DNA of 60,000 nucleotides from Symbiodinium natans (GCA_905221605.1 CAJNDS010000680.1:563204-623203), one strand, 5' to 3'; counted from the first letter of the stretch, positions 31,501 to 40,495 are shown. Notes: generated by a model from the letters alone, not told the origin. Numbers and translations are program-made.

Positions 31501-34500
31501 CCTAGCAGAACTTCCCCAATCAATCAAGGATCTCGCCCCTAACCTTCCCAGGTTCACCGAAAGTGCCTTCCTCCATCCCATCCTTGGGTCACAGGCCATC
31601 AAAGTTCGAGCGCTCATCCGAGTCGAGGGACAGTTGGTGCTAAAGACATTCGCAGCTACGTCGGTGAAACTTTGTGTACCCTTGACATGGCGTCTGGAAC
31701 TTGTTGAGGGCATCGTTGGAACTCTTGGTGGAGGCCCCCAGTTGCCTTCAGCAAGTGAGGAACGCGAAGTTCTTGAGCCACCTGTGTCACTGAGAGCCCC
31801 AGCGTCAGGTCCTCCAGCTCAGTGGGTGAGAACTCATGGATACACGGAAGGATGCTCAGCGTGTGACAATGCACGACATGGGCGTAGGCTGGGCGGTGCG
31901 CATACGAGAGCCTGTCATCGGAGGTATGAACGCTGGTTGACAGAGTCCATGGCATCTGATGGTGCTAGAGTGGCTATGCAGCCACCTTTGGATGCATCAC
32001 GTGAAGCCGGAAGTGGATCGGCTGAGGCAGGAAGGTCCCAGCAGTTTGAGACCAATGTTGAGAGTGATGAGCGGAGATTGGTGTTGAAGGACGAAGGTCG
32101 AGAGGAAGTAATGCCGATTCCGGTGGGAATCCCTGCACCAATGGCGGGGCGCCCACCGTCATCTTCTGAACATGAACCACGACCAGAGAGAGAGCAGCGC
32201 TCAGGTGGAGAGGTGTCGACTCGTGGTGTTGCTTCCGGGAGTACAGGTGATGAGCCAGAGTTGAAGCGTGTGCGGGTAGTTGAGCCAGCATCACCATCAG
32301 CACCATCACGACCTTCACTGCTACAGCGCAGGCCCGCCAAGTCATCCAAGCACATGCAGACAGACGAGCAAGGATCAGGCCCAAGGGTACCAGAGCAAAA
32401 GGGGGTGAAGAGGCATCCTGATGTTGAGCTTGTTGATCTTGAAGATGAGATTCGAGCCTCAGGACCCCAGGAGCCGAGACGACTCGAGGGCTTGTGCTGG
32501 TCCAGCAACGCATGTGAAAGTGTTCTGCTGAGCGACGTTGTGACAAGTCCGAGCATGTTTGATGTGGAGGTGAACAGCATTCGATTCCGAGATGGAAGTC
32601 AGGACGCGAAGAGTGAGAGTTTCATGTTGGGAGGACGTCGCGTGTTGATTTGGAAGCCTGATGCCGGAGTAGACGACAGTACGTTGGAGGAACTGCCGGG
32701 AGATCTTGTATTCTCCGGGATGCAAGAGGAACTCACCAACTTAGAGCGTTGTCAGACAGGCAGGGCAATCCTTGAGCATGAAGTGAAGATCCTGAAAGCT
32801 AAGAACCCATCGCTGAGACTTATACCCGCTCGATGGGTTTGTGCCAGAAAGAATCCCACTCGTGTCAGATGTCGCATTGTGGCAAAGGACCTTGCACATG
32901 GCTCGGCAAGAAAGCAAGGGTTTAGCTCACCAACCCCAAGCCATGATGCCATGATGCTCACCTTGATCTTCATGGCCACGCGTGACATGCAAGGTTGTGC
33001 GGCAGACATTGGGCATGCTTTCATGAACTCACCGTTGGACACCAAGTCGAATCCCGTTGTGTTGAAGCTACCGCTGAGCATCAGTTCGGAAGATGGCCAG
33101 GCTATCTTCTTCTTCCTGTATTGCGCATTGAATGGACTGCGGGATGCTTCGTTGGCATGGCTTAAGCTTCTTTCGTCGTTGATCCGTCCACTAGGTCTGT
33201 TGAGTGATGCACGTGAGCCATGTCTCTTTGCGGGTGTTGTGTGGCACAAGGATAGATCAAGCAGAGTGATGATCGTATGCTACGTGGACGATTTGCTAAT
33301 CGTCACTGATGATCAGTGGGCTGAAGACTTGGTCTTGAGTGCCATCGGGAAGCGAGTAACCGTAAAGGTGACAGGTAGGGTGAAGACATCCAGTCAAGGT
33401 GGCGGCATGGTTGAGTTCATTGGTCGGTGCATTCGTCGGTGGCCGGGGCAGAGTGCAGTCGAGGTAGGTGTGAAGCCTGAATACTTGCAATCATGCTTCG
33501 ATGCGTTTGGCATCCAAAAGGGCACAACTGCCGTTCCAGACCTAGCAGGTCTACTGGAGAAAACAGGTGCACCGGTTTTGACGTCGGAGGCCTACAGCAG
33601 ATTCCGCAGAGTGCTTGGAAAGGTTCTCTGGTATGCCCAGACAAGGCAAGATCTGAAACTGATGATTGGACTCATCAGTACGCAACAAGCTGCGCCGACA
33701 CAGAGCACCGAGGCGGCGTTGAGGGCACTTCTACGTTATCTCTACACCGACAGACATGTTGCACTGCGCTTGCCGTCATCGGAGTTGAGTGGTGAGTTCT
33801 TGGAATGTTCCGAAGATGTGCTGCGGAATGGTGTGCATGTCTTTGCAGATGCGTCTCATGCTCCATACAGGTTCATCGGCAGAAGAGTGATCACAGGTGG
33901 AGCCATCTGCTTTGGGGGAGGTCTTGTGCGAGGGATCGCGAAAGTGCAAGGAGTGGTGTGCTTGTCATCTTGTGAGGCTGAGCTTCATGCGTTGCAGTAT
34001 GCTGCACAGGAGACAATCGGATTTTTGCACTTGCTTGATCGTGTCTTCACTGCCTTTGGTGAACTTCAAGGTTCAATTGATGTGCAGATGAGTGCCCATG
34101 CAGAGGACGAAGGTGGTGAAGAACAGCATGACAAGATCTACACTGAACTGTTGACGGACAGTCAGGCAGCGTTGGATGTCATTCATGCAGAAGACGTCCC
34201 TAAGCGCTCGCGGCATGTGGAGATCCGATTGGCATGGATGAGAGAACATCTCTTGAGAGGTCGGCTCAAGTTGCGTTGGCTGAGAGGCGAGGAGAATGCT
34301 GCTGATCTCTACACTAAAAATCTCGGAACTCGACTCTTCCAAGAACACAGAACGCGATTAGGCTTCATCACACAAGATGGACATGTGGAGGCGTTGTACA
34401 TGTTGTCACAGCTGCGAGTTTCTCCAGAGAGCATGAAGGAATCTGATGAAGTGGCAGTGCTGGAGGTGTTTTGCAGTGAGGATTCGGCCCTGTGTCAGGT

Positions 34501-35068
34501 GTGTGGATCACTTGGGGTGCCGTATTGCGGGATCACAGCCAATGCCGAGACCTCAAGAGTGTTGGCAGAAACCATCAAGGTCATCACTGCTTGGAAGAAC
34601 AGAGGGCTTTGGATCCACGTTCACGTGTCCACGCCTTGCTCTTCAGGATCGCCACTGCGGAACTTTGTGCAAAGATGTACAAAATCTGATCTTGAGTGGG
34701 AGGCGTTGATGCGATCTGCAGAGAGGTATCTGAGGCTTGGAGATGGACGTACGTTCGAATTGCCAAAGCAAAACATGATTTGGAAGAGATGGGGAACACA
34801 GAATGTCCTTCGAGCCTCAGGTCTTGTGTATCCCGTAGATGTGTGGCTGTGCGCCACCGGCGTGTTGAGTCGAAGCGGTCTTCCAGTGTCAAAACGTCTC
34901 AGGTTCATGTGTTCACATCTCGAGTGCGCCCAGAAGCTTTTCGACATGTTTGGAAGTTGCAGTTGCCAGACACATGCCTCGTTTCATGACATTGACTACA
35001 CAGCAACAGGGAGGTATAGCAAGGTGCTGGCAGAAGGGTTGGTCAAAGCCCTGAAAGCAACAAACTGA
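28520..35068 (+). CDS. copia-type gag-pol polyprotein with extra methyltransferase-like C-terminus
   Basis: First in-frame ATG at 28520 (MQAHACQ), 20 bp after a CCTGCAG acceptor-like site; the frame is open upstream into the LTR but has no earlier ATG. About 2182 residues. Order by nucleotide: gag-like helical region; two zinc knuckles (29801-29842 CGRCGRKNHKTENC; 29867-29908 CFSCGELGHISAHC); Lys/Gly-rich basic tract (29935-30072); aspartic protease LLDSGAG (30340); integrase HHCC finger (30836-30900) and D, D, E core; proline/serine/glutamate-rich spacer; reverse transcriptase with YVDD (33281); RNase H (FADAS, SSCEAE, TDSQA); then about 200 residues unlike standard copia proteins, with VLEVFC, STPCSSGSP and ELPKQN, resembling methyltransferase motifs I, IV and VI. 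Copies and inserts the element; the function of the tail is inferred. Confidence 0.92.
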   Translation: MQAHACQFPPVPAGGIDSELSSGIGAVSAGACGTQSAVPVHGCLGQGMAGQDVLVQMQQLISMMSPQQAQAAQTALQEQLGMQARGVPEQFGPVPVPVGPRREQFMPQTSGVLPGAGMQAGMTQSFESRDVFSRSEKWLGQPPVTHAEKWSTREQEVAGFADYVVSLQSWAALASVVFAEEIGMCVRWPDTIWQHSLNEEQKTRSVRLYGLLKAAFLDHARATLMIQAFSEGLPLDGSLADPARSLGNVNCGYELLRQLAQQFSLRSRAEALSMRSELLHRIFALRNSEMNAATMVGDVIRKIDIEVSRYAKLLGTLPTALDRQGLSIGDGDMLVILLRSLPEEAKKYVLHHSGAETYQSCRSAALRFERQQRLFLDLNLSPGKKQQVYEVFDMTAWDDDGQYECAWPEHDGAWHDVSVSSAVSAERCGRCGRKNHKTENCSTDMSKVKCFSCGELGHISAHCSKAHGSASSSGKGKGKEKGKERGKGKDGKGKDKGKGKAKGKEKGAKGPGKGKKGKMFELVESLPPVPEHPQVDEGWGAFVWDEGWSNGWDEQWTDEIWNTAAADESVGESLQLSAVLPVEQPVCLEPLVIAGLRAEARDGEWWLLDSGAGVTVLSLKYAEMFGVYVDDSKRQHVGQEFSAANGSSVRMLGERMISVELLLENGSGENTWHAASMNVWVGDTNHNIISTTMLCFRGWSFSQNCAGIALATSAGLIAKEVTLFGNVPWLRLKPLLKPSQGSSNEVELSLSSISAEGGVLVAPVTRSTQAELAQHRLQGHTPYHPGCRHCQVARTVFQHRKRVNGRLESEVVADFFYLSSTGEDHRQVRADNLRVLVLVERMSMMTGAILTSGDLVATRTEIVKWLREFGLESGSSSVLLITDAEGAVSDLITGASGEFSFQVRKAGPQHHEAVGVAERGVRRIKESLQTLRSDLNQEGLDLCYNHGGFASALCYVCGSLNRFSKAHGSDMAPCDLVLGRPSPKGPFTLFGAIVLAELPQSIKDLAPNLPRFTESAFLHPILGSQAIKVRALIRVEGQLVLKTFAATSVKLCVPLTWRLELVEGIVGTLGGGPQLPSASEEREVLEPPVSLRAPASGPPAQWVRTHGYTEGCSACDNARHGRRLGGAHTRACHRRYERWLTESMASDGARVAMQPPLDASREAGSGSAEAGRSQQFETNVESDERRLVLKDEGREEVMPIPVGIPAPMAGRPPSSSEHEPRPEREQRSGGEVSTRGVASGSTGDEPELKRVRVVEPASPSAPSRPSLLQRRPAKSSKHMQTDEQGSGPRVPEQKGVKRHPDVELVDLEDEIRASGPQEPRRLEGLCWSSNACESVLLSDVVTSPSMFDVEVNSIRFRDGSQDAKSESFMLGGRRVLIWKPDAGVDDSTLEELPGDLVFSGMQEELTNLERCQTGRAILEHEVKILKAKNPSLRLIPARWVCARKNPTRVRCRIVAKDLAHGSARKQGFSSPTPSHDAMMLTLIFMATRDMQGCAADIGHAFMNSPLDTKSNPVVLKLPLSISSEDGQAIFFFLYCALNGLRDASLAWLKLLSSLIRPLGLLSDAREPCLFAGVVWHKDRSSRVMIVCYVDDLLIVTDDQWAEDLVLSAIGKRVTVKVTGRVKTSSQGGGMVEFIGRCIRRWPGQSAVEVGVKPEYLQSCFDAFGIQKGTTAVPDLAGLLEKTGAPVLTSEAYSRFRRVLGKVLWYAQTRQDLKLMIGLISTQQAAPTQSTEAALRALLRYLYTDRHVALRLPSSELSGEFLECSEDVLRNGVHVFADASHAPYRFIGRRVITGGAICFGGGLVRGIAKVQGVVCLSSCEAELHALQYAAQETIGFLHLLDRVFTAFGELQGSIDVQMSAHAEDEGGEEQHDKIYTELLTDSQAALDVIHAEDVPKRSRHVEIRLAWMREHLLRGRLKLRWLRGEENAADLYTKNLGTRLFQEHRTRLGFITQDGHVEALYMLSQLRVSPESMKESDEVAVLEVFCSEDSALCQVCGSLGVPYCGITANAETSRVLAETIKVITAWKNRGLWIHVHVSTPCSSGSPLRNFVQRCTKSDLEWEALMRSAERYLRLGDGRTFELPKQNMIWKRWGTQNVLRASGLVYPVDVWLCATGVLSRSGLPVSKRLRFMCSHLECAQKLFDMFGSCSCQTHASFHDIDYTATGRYSKVLAEGLVKALKATN

Positions 35069-35212
35069 AAGGGGGATCCGATTTGGTTTCATCTTACGCC
35101 ACACATGATCAAGTCATGTGAGGAGTATAGTCAGAGTGCGTTTTGCACAGTGCGTTTGCACAGCACTTGCGATTCTTTGTAACGCAAGTTTTCTAGTTTT
35201 CCCTCGGGCGTC

Positions 35213-35944
35213 ATGGTTGCACAGCCTTTGATGAGAGTGGCGATTTCAGTGGCCATTCTTGCGTTGATGAGCTCTGGAGTGGAGACTGCGAGGCCAGTAG
35301 AGCTTTGGGGAACCACCTTCATGGGCAGCGAGCTTGTACAGATGTTTGCTAGTCCGACTTGGGATCCAGTATGGATCATCATCATCGGGTGCTTTGTCAA
35401 CGGCATCTTGGTTGGTACGCTGATCATGACATGCTGTTGTGCGTGGGCATTGTTTTTCCGGATGAGCTATGGGCAGCAAAGAGCTGCTACACAGAACCCG
35501 CCTCTGGATGATGACACGATGAAGCCACAAGGTGCCCAAAACAACTCTATGCCTGAGAGAAGTCAACAGATGAACCCTCGTGAGCCAGATGGTAAAAAGG
35601 AGGCATCGTCGTTGAGAGCGAGGCCGAAGGCAGCTGGTGCAAGGGAGAAGCATGCAAGTTCCAGCTGCAAGGATAGAGTGGACAAGCGCATCTTTGCTTC
35701 TGAATCTCAGGGCATTTTTCATCATGATCAGATGTGTCATCGCATGGAGGGATCATGGCGAACTATGTGGCAGTGTGGGAACTGTAAGCCAGAGCCGGGC
35801 AACACAGAACTGTGTGTGTTCCCGTCCGGGGACAAATATCACAGTGTGTACTGCAAGCATGTGGCGGCCGTTACCTCCAACCCAACATGCATCACTCCGT
35901 GTTCGACATGTGTGACAGGGAACAGACCTCTGAGATTGGAGTGA
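35213..35944 (+). CDS. second ORF of the retrotransposon: membrane protein with two HC...CxxC modules
   Basis: ATG at 35213, 243 residues, between the polyprotein stop and the 3' LTR. Residues 1-25 look like a signal peptide or signal anchor (RVAISVAILALMSSG), residues about 52-77 form a strong transmembrane segment (VWIIIIGCFVNGILVG) followed by a CCC cluster. Residues 95-160 are polar and basic. The C-terminal 75 residues have two similar units, FHHDQMC...CGNC and KYHSVYC...CSTC, each able to bind zinc. I do not recognise a family. The position is that of env-like genes in some LTR elements, but no fusion peptide or glycosylation pattern is evident, so env-like is only an analogy. Separate expression would need its own splice acceptor or a downstream transcript. 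Confidence 0.7.
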   Translation: MVAQPLMRVAISVAILALMSSGVETARPVELWGTTFMGSELVQMFASPTWDPVWIIIIGCFVNGILVGTLIMTCCCAWALFFRMSYGQQRAATQNPPLDDDTMKPQGAQNNSMPERSQQMNPREPDGKKEASSLRARPKAAGAREKHASSSCKDRVDKRIFASESQGIFHHDQMCHRMEGSWRTMWQCGNCKPEPGNTELCVFPSGDKYHSVYCKHVAAVTSNPTCITPCSTCVTGNRPLRLE

Positions 35945-35992
35945 TCATCTGAAGATGTCGTCATCTGAGAGTGAGGTGAGACAAAAAGATCA

Positions 35993-36005
35993 TCCCGAAA
36001 GGGGG
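35993..36005 (+). promoter_or_regulatory. polypurine tract
   Basis: GAAAGGGGG directly before TGTGGAAATC of the 3' LTR, the expected site for plus-strand DNA priming. A second GAAAGGGGGA lies at 35068, right after the polyprotein stop, and could be an extra or ancestral tract. Confidence 0.7.
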
Positions 36006-36187
36006 TGTGGAAATCTGTGTATAGACACGTCTGCGGGATGCCTTTTTGGCCAAGGCGCATGTTTGACGTGCTTACTGTATGTCCGGGACGTGCAGGTCTT
36101 CCCTGAACAGTCGAGCATGTTTTTCCTTGAGGTTTTGTTTTGTAGGAGAAGTGAGCTTGCGTAGGTGGCGTCAACTGGGTTTTTCCA
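36006..36187 (+). repeat. 3' LTR
   Basis: Differs from the 5' LTR by one missing T near the start and five substitutions, all transitions. Its internal acceptor-like site reads TTTTGTTTTGTAG. Confidence 0.9.
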
Positions 36188-36196
36188 GTTTTACCT

Positions 36197-37936
36197 TTGA
36201 CTCTTGGCTCAAGGTCAAGAGAGCTGAGAAAGCACTAAGAAGGCAGGACAACTGCATTCGTCGCTTTGTGTGACCGAGAAAGTGCTGTGCAAGTGCGAAG
36301 CTGTGTGTAAGTTGGGTTTGTGCTGTTTAGAAACTTTTACACATTACCTTAACGCCAGCTGCGGCGAAGATGCATGTTTGGTGTACTTGGTCTTGGTCTT
36401 GCAGATAAGGGATGCAAACACAAGTGCAAGCAAGATGAACTGCAACATTAAGGACAGCGACACGCATCAGTCATATTCGACGAAAGGCTTGTCAAGGGCG
36501 ATCGTTTGAAAAAAGTCGTGCCGGAAAAGATAGCTCCACAGCTGCTTACTACCCACTTTCGCAGCCACGCGACTTGGCAATATTCCCCCAAGTGCGGAGA
36601 AGACATCTCGACTAAGAGCAAGCAAACTGTGCAAAAACCCAACGAAAAGGAATTTGTAACGGTAGTTACTCGCTTCAAATGAACGGCCTGCACCAGGCTA
36701 CGCCATAATCGGCTGAAACTTGTGGAAACTTGAAACTCACGGTTGTCAAGTGTGAGCTGAACTCGATTAGTGCAGCACATTGATTGAAGTGTGAAAGTTC
36801 CGTGGGCATTCCATTCCAGTTTGCAGCTGGCCATTCAATCCCTCAAGCAGATATCGGCTGGTATTACCGCAAATCATCACGGAAATCACCAGCCCAAATC
36901 ATATCGCGTCAGAGTTGGTTGCCGAAGTCAAAATTTGAACAGGATTCGGGCAGGGCATGCTAGAGGCATACATGCAACAATGTTGCTTATTCGAGTACAA
37001 AGTGGTTTCAAAAAGGAAGTTGATGAAGTTTCGTGCGCGGCATTTTTGAAATACGACCTTGGTTGCTCGGGTCGATTGATGTTATCTGGGCAACGGGACG
37101 GCTGTCTAATCATTCTGGTACCCGTCAAGCTTTTGTTCGGGGTCGTGGCCATTTTCGGTGCTGGACCCTCTTTGTGATCCGTTTGAGACAAGGAATCTGT
37201 CGGACTTCGAAGAAGAGTTGTTAAAATGGGGCATCCAAGTCCCGGCAAAAGGCAAGAATGCGCGCGGGAATGCTTCTGCAAGGCGTTGTAAGCCTTATCG
37301 GGGTAAGTCTGAAAATGAATCCGTCTTCTGAAGCAAGAATCGTCATCCGCGATGACGGGGTGGCGCCGCAGTGGCGCCAATTCATTGGCACCCCGACACG
37401 CCAAAAAGTGGAAAAGCCATGAGCTGAGCCGGCCAAGCATTGAATCAGATCAGCTGTTTGCTGGAGGTGTCCGAGCGGTCCAAGCAGCACGATGTCAACA
37501 TGGCATTAAAGTCAGCTTCAGTTTTTAGCGGGCTGCGAGTTGTAACCCTCTTTGCCTTTGCTTGTGGGTGAGGGGGGAGGGGGCATCACCGAGTAGTTTT
37601 GCTTTCCGCTAGTTTTTCCTGTTCCGGAATTTGGTGCAGACATCGTCTACCATCCAAACGATGTGGCAAAGTGCATTCTGACCGTGAGGATTTAGTTTGT
37701 TTTCTCGTTTGGCCCTCATCGATGAGACGAAGGTGTGTTTTAGACCATGAGTTCCCAAAACTGAACGGCTGGAAGTCTACCATGATGCTGTTTCGCACGG
37801 CTCCGCCGGAGCTCAAGATGCTCTGCATACACCCCGACTTGTGTTGGGTTTGCTTCCCTGAACCCCAAAGAATGTTCATGCACATCAGCACGCGGCTCAT
37901 CAGCGTCGTCGCCATCTGCGGCAACTTTCGGTTGCC
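36197..37936. other. no gene seen; spliced-leader-like decamer at the left edge
   Basis: TTGGCTCAAG at 36204-36213, identical to the last ten bases of the dinoflagellate spliced leader, lies 8-17 bp beyond the 3' LTR. The rest has no supported coding region. Confidence 0.35.
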
Positions 37937-40024
37937 ATGGCAACCTCCCCACTCTCGCTGGATAGGAGTGCTGGCAGCGCAGAGAACTTGGAGAAGGTCA
38001 GATCATTGGCTCCCAAGACTTTTGTCTCGGAGGATTCTTCCGCAAGATCTGAAAGAGAGAAGGTGGAAGAATTTGCGCTTCGCCGCTCGATCGAGAAGCT
38101 TCGCGTCTTCTATGCGGTGCTGCAGATTGCCATGACTTGTCTAAAAGTTGGCGTTTTGCTGACTTTCTTGACGGAGATCCTTTGGCGCCTGATCCCAGGA
38201 CCAGTGGCCGAAGGTGTCATCTGTATCATTGGCTCCTTGGCATGGCTTCTGACGTCAGCCACTGTCGTTTTCACCTCACTTTGTCCCCAAGACGAGTTGG
38301 ACATCGACATCTTTGTGGCCGCCAGGCCTGGTCTAACCATAAGATTTGCCTTGTTGCCTCTGACCACAGGAGGTATGAGAGCCTTAGAATTTCCTTTCCC
38401 ACGTTGGATCTCCATTGCCGTGGGTCTAGCCTGGCTTTTTCAAGGCTGCACAAGCTGCCGGTGCTGCAGCGCCTCCGTTCCCCAAAGCGTGCGTCGCTGT
38501 CTTGGAGAGTTGTCGTTTGTGACCATCTTTGAGCTCTGGTACATGGATGTGGTTGTTGCAGGTGCAGTCAATGAAGCTGCGTTGGATGAGCCTGGGATTT
38601 GGACCTCCGTATGGTTGGTCTTCCATGCGGCTGTCGTTGTCATCCTCCATTTGCTGCTGCGGCGCAGGCTCAGGAACACCATGCGCTTCTACGTTGCTAG
38701 CTATTTGACTCTGAGCTGGATCACCTCTTACTTTGCGTGCCGTGCAATCGATCTAAGCCTGGGGCACAAAGAGTGGGAGGAAGGGCGATCAGAGGACATT
38801 GCTATCATGGCAGCCATCGGCTATGCTGCTCTGATCTTCAGCCCCATGCTTGTCGCCATGTTGATTGGGCAGCAGCGACTCTTCCACCGGCTCGCTGTCT
38901 GGCTTGACCACTCCCGCGGTCGTCGACTGCAAGATGGGGCCTTCATGGCCATGCTGCTCGACCAATACGTGGTGGAGTTGGGGCAACTTTGGTGGCTAAC
39001 CAACCAAGAGATTCAAGAGGCGGCGGCCGCGCATCCGGAGCAGGTCCAAAAAAAGGCAAGAGCGGCCTCAGGACCCCCTGATCACGAGCCACGTCCAGGC
39101 TTCATGGTGGGTGTCGTTGTCGCTGCAGCCGAAGATTCACCGAGCTTCTCTGTAGAGTACCAGCTGGATGAGCACACAGTTCAAGTTGTCCAGGTGAACC
39201 GTGGCCATGAGTTTTTGCCGTGGCCTGCCCTGCTCCAGATGGGTCGAAAGAATCTTCGATGTGTGGATTGGGCAGCCCTGAGCCCAGCAGTTTTGAAGGG
39301 ATCAGGTGGGGGCAACATGAGTGACTTCGCCCTGTCGCGGTCTGTAAGGCGTGGTGAGATCATTGACTTTTTCGTTTCCCACTCTTGGTCAGACAGCCCA
39401 GCTCGAAAATGGAAAGCTTTTCAGCTTGTGGCAGAGGACTTCTACGAGAAGAATGGTCGATATCCCACCTTTTGGATTGACAAGTTTTGCATTAACCAAA
39501 AGCAAATCGCTGATGGCTTGCGGGTTCTCCCGGTGAATGTCATGTCGTGTCGGAAGATGCTGTGCCTTAGCGGGAAAACTTATCATGCCCGGCTTTGGTG
39601 CGCTTGGGAGCTCTGTGTCCTGCTGTCATTTATGTCAATGCAGATGGCATTGAAGCAGATCGTTGTCGTTCCGCTTGTGGAATCTGCGTTGGTTGCTCTC
39701 ACCGCTTTTGATTCGTCAAAAGCTCGCTGTTACGATCCGAATGAGGAACACCGTCTGCGCCGAGTGATTGAAGCAATTGGACAGCAGCGCTTTGAGATCA
39801 AGATCCGAGCTTTGGGGCAGTTGCTGCTCGACCGTCATGTGAACGGTGACAGCCTATTCATGCCAACCGGCAGTGGCCTTGAGTTGGAGCCCGAGAGTGA
39901 GGTGGAAACCAGGCAATCTGGGACAGATGGCCTTACAGGTTCTACACGTCCTACAGGTCCTGAACGTCCTACCCCACCGACAGTAGAGGTGGACGATGAG
40001 CCAATGATTGAAGTGCCGTTCTGA
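37937..40024 (+). CDS. multi-pass membrane protein with C-terminal TIR-like domain
   Basis: Single-exon frame of 695 codons starting GCCATGGCA. Residues about 58-345 contain six to seven transmembrane segments (for example LKVGVLLTFLTEIL, ICIIGSLAWLLTSATVVF, WLVFHAAVVVILHLLL, AIGYAALIFSPMLVAMLI). A cytosolic linker of about 130 residues follows. Residues about 475-590 match a TIR-like fold seen in many algal proteins: FFVSHSWSD at the first strand, FWIDKFCINQ, and RLWCAWELCVLL. The SHSW...W-x-DK...WCxWEL signature is well conserved. TIR folds act as protein-interaction modules or NAD-cleaving enzymes; a catalytic glutamate may be the one in WEL, but this is inference. The acidic, Thr/Pro-rich tail is probably disordered. 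No intron is needed, unlike its neighbours. Confidence 0.85.
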   Translation: MATSPLSLDRSAGSAENLEKVRSLAPKTFVSEDSSARSEREKVEEFALRRSIEKLRVFYAVLQIAMTCLKVGVLLTFLTEILWRLIPGPVAEGVICIIGSLAWLLTSATVVFTSLCPQDELDIDIFVAARPGLTIRFALLPLTTGGMRALEFPFPRWISIAVGLAWLFQGCTSCRCCSASVPQSVRRCLGELSFVTIFELWYMDVVVAGAVNEAALDEPGIWTSVWLVFHAAVVVILHLLLRRRLRNTMRFYVASYLTLSWITSYFACRAIDLSLGHKEWEEGRSEDIAIMAAIGYAALIFSPMLVAMLIGQQRLFHRLAVWLDHSRGRRLQDGAFMAMLLDQYVVELGQLWWLTNQEIQEAAAAHPEQVQKKARAASGPPDHEPRPGFMVGVVVAAAEDSPSFSVEYQLDEHTVQVVQVNRGHEFLPWPALLQMGRKNLRCVDWAALSPAVLKGSGGGNMSDFALSRSVRRGEIIDFFVSHSWSDSPARKWKAFQLVAEDFYEKNGRYPTFWIDKFCINQKQIADGLRVLPVNVMSCRKMLCLSGKTYHARLWCAWELCVLLSFMSMQMALKQIVVVPLVESALVALTAFDSSKARCYDPNEEHRLRRVIEAIGQQRFEIKIRALGQLLLDRHVNGDSLFMPTGSGLELEPESEVETRQSGTDGLTGSTRPTGPERPTPPTVEVDDEPMIEVPF

Positions 40025-40375
40025 AAGTTTCACGGTGTTGGGACAAAGACAGTGCAAGTGCCGCAGCTTTGAAGTTGCTTTTTGGCTACAGTCTCGAAGG
40101 GACACGTGCCATTTTGGTGCCGCATCATTTGACGCAGTTGTGGCAGCCAAGCGTTTGCATCCATGACCAACACTGCTTTGTCTTAAAATTTGTCAATGCA
40201 CAGTGAATTCGAACTTGAGTCGGTGCAATGCGCAGTGACATTGTATCAGCGTGGATGGGAGCTCACCAAAGGTGATAAATCTCATCGCCTTGGCCTTGGC
40301 AAACCCATAGACCTCTTACGTGGAGAATTGCAGTGGCATGTTAGACTGACAATATGTGTTTATATGTTACATAGC

Positions 40376-40495
40376 CGATTATGATATGCATGATCTGATA
40401 TGATAAGATGTGGTATGGTATGATAGGATATGGTGTTTTCATACAAATTATGCACATATGTTCAGTCACTAGATATGATATGATCTGATACTGAG
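40376..40495 (+). repeat. degenerate TATGA-type AT-rich repeat
   Basis: Many imperfect copies of GATATGAT/GATATGGT around short palindromes. Confidence 0.7.

Larger units (their letters stand above)
28306..36187 (+). mobile_element. Ty1/copia LTR retrotransposon, apparently intact
   Basis: A 7.9-kb element bounded by direct repeats of 182-183 bp that differ at about five positions plus one indel, so the insertion is fairly young. Inside are one long polyprotein frame in copia order (integrase before reverse transcriptase), a second ORF, and a polypurine tract just before the 3' LTR. I found no matching target-site duplication; the 5' flank ends ACATTA and the 3' flank starts GTTTT or TTTGA depending on where the LTR ends, so recombination between elements is possible. 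Confidence 0.92.
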
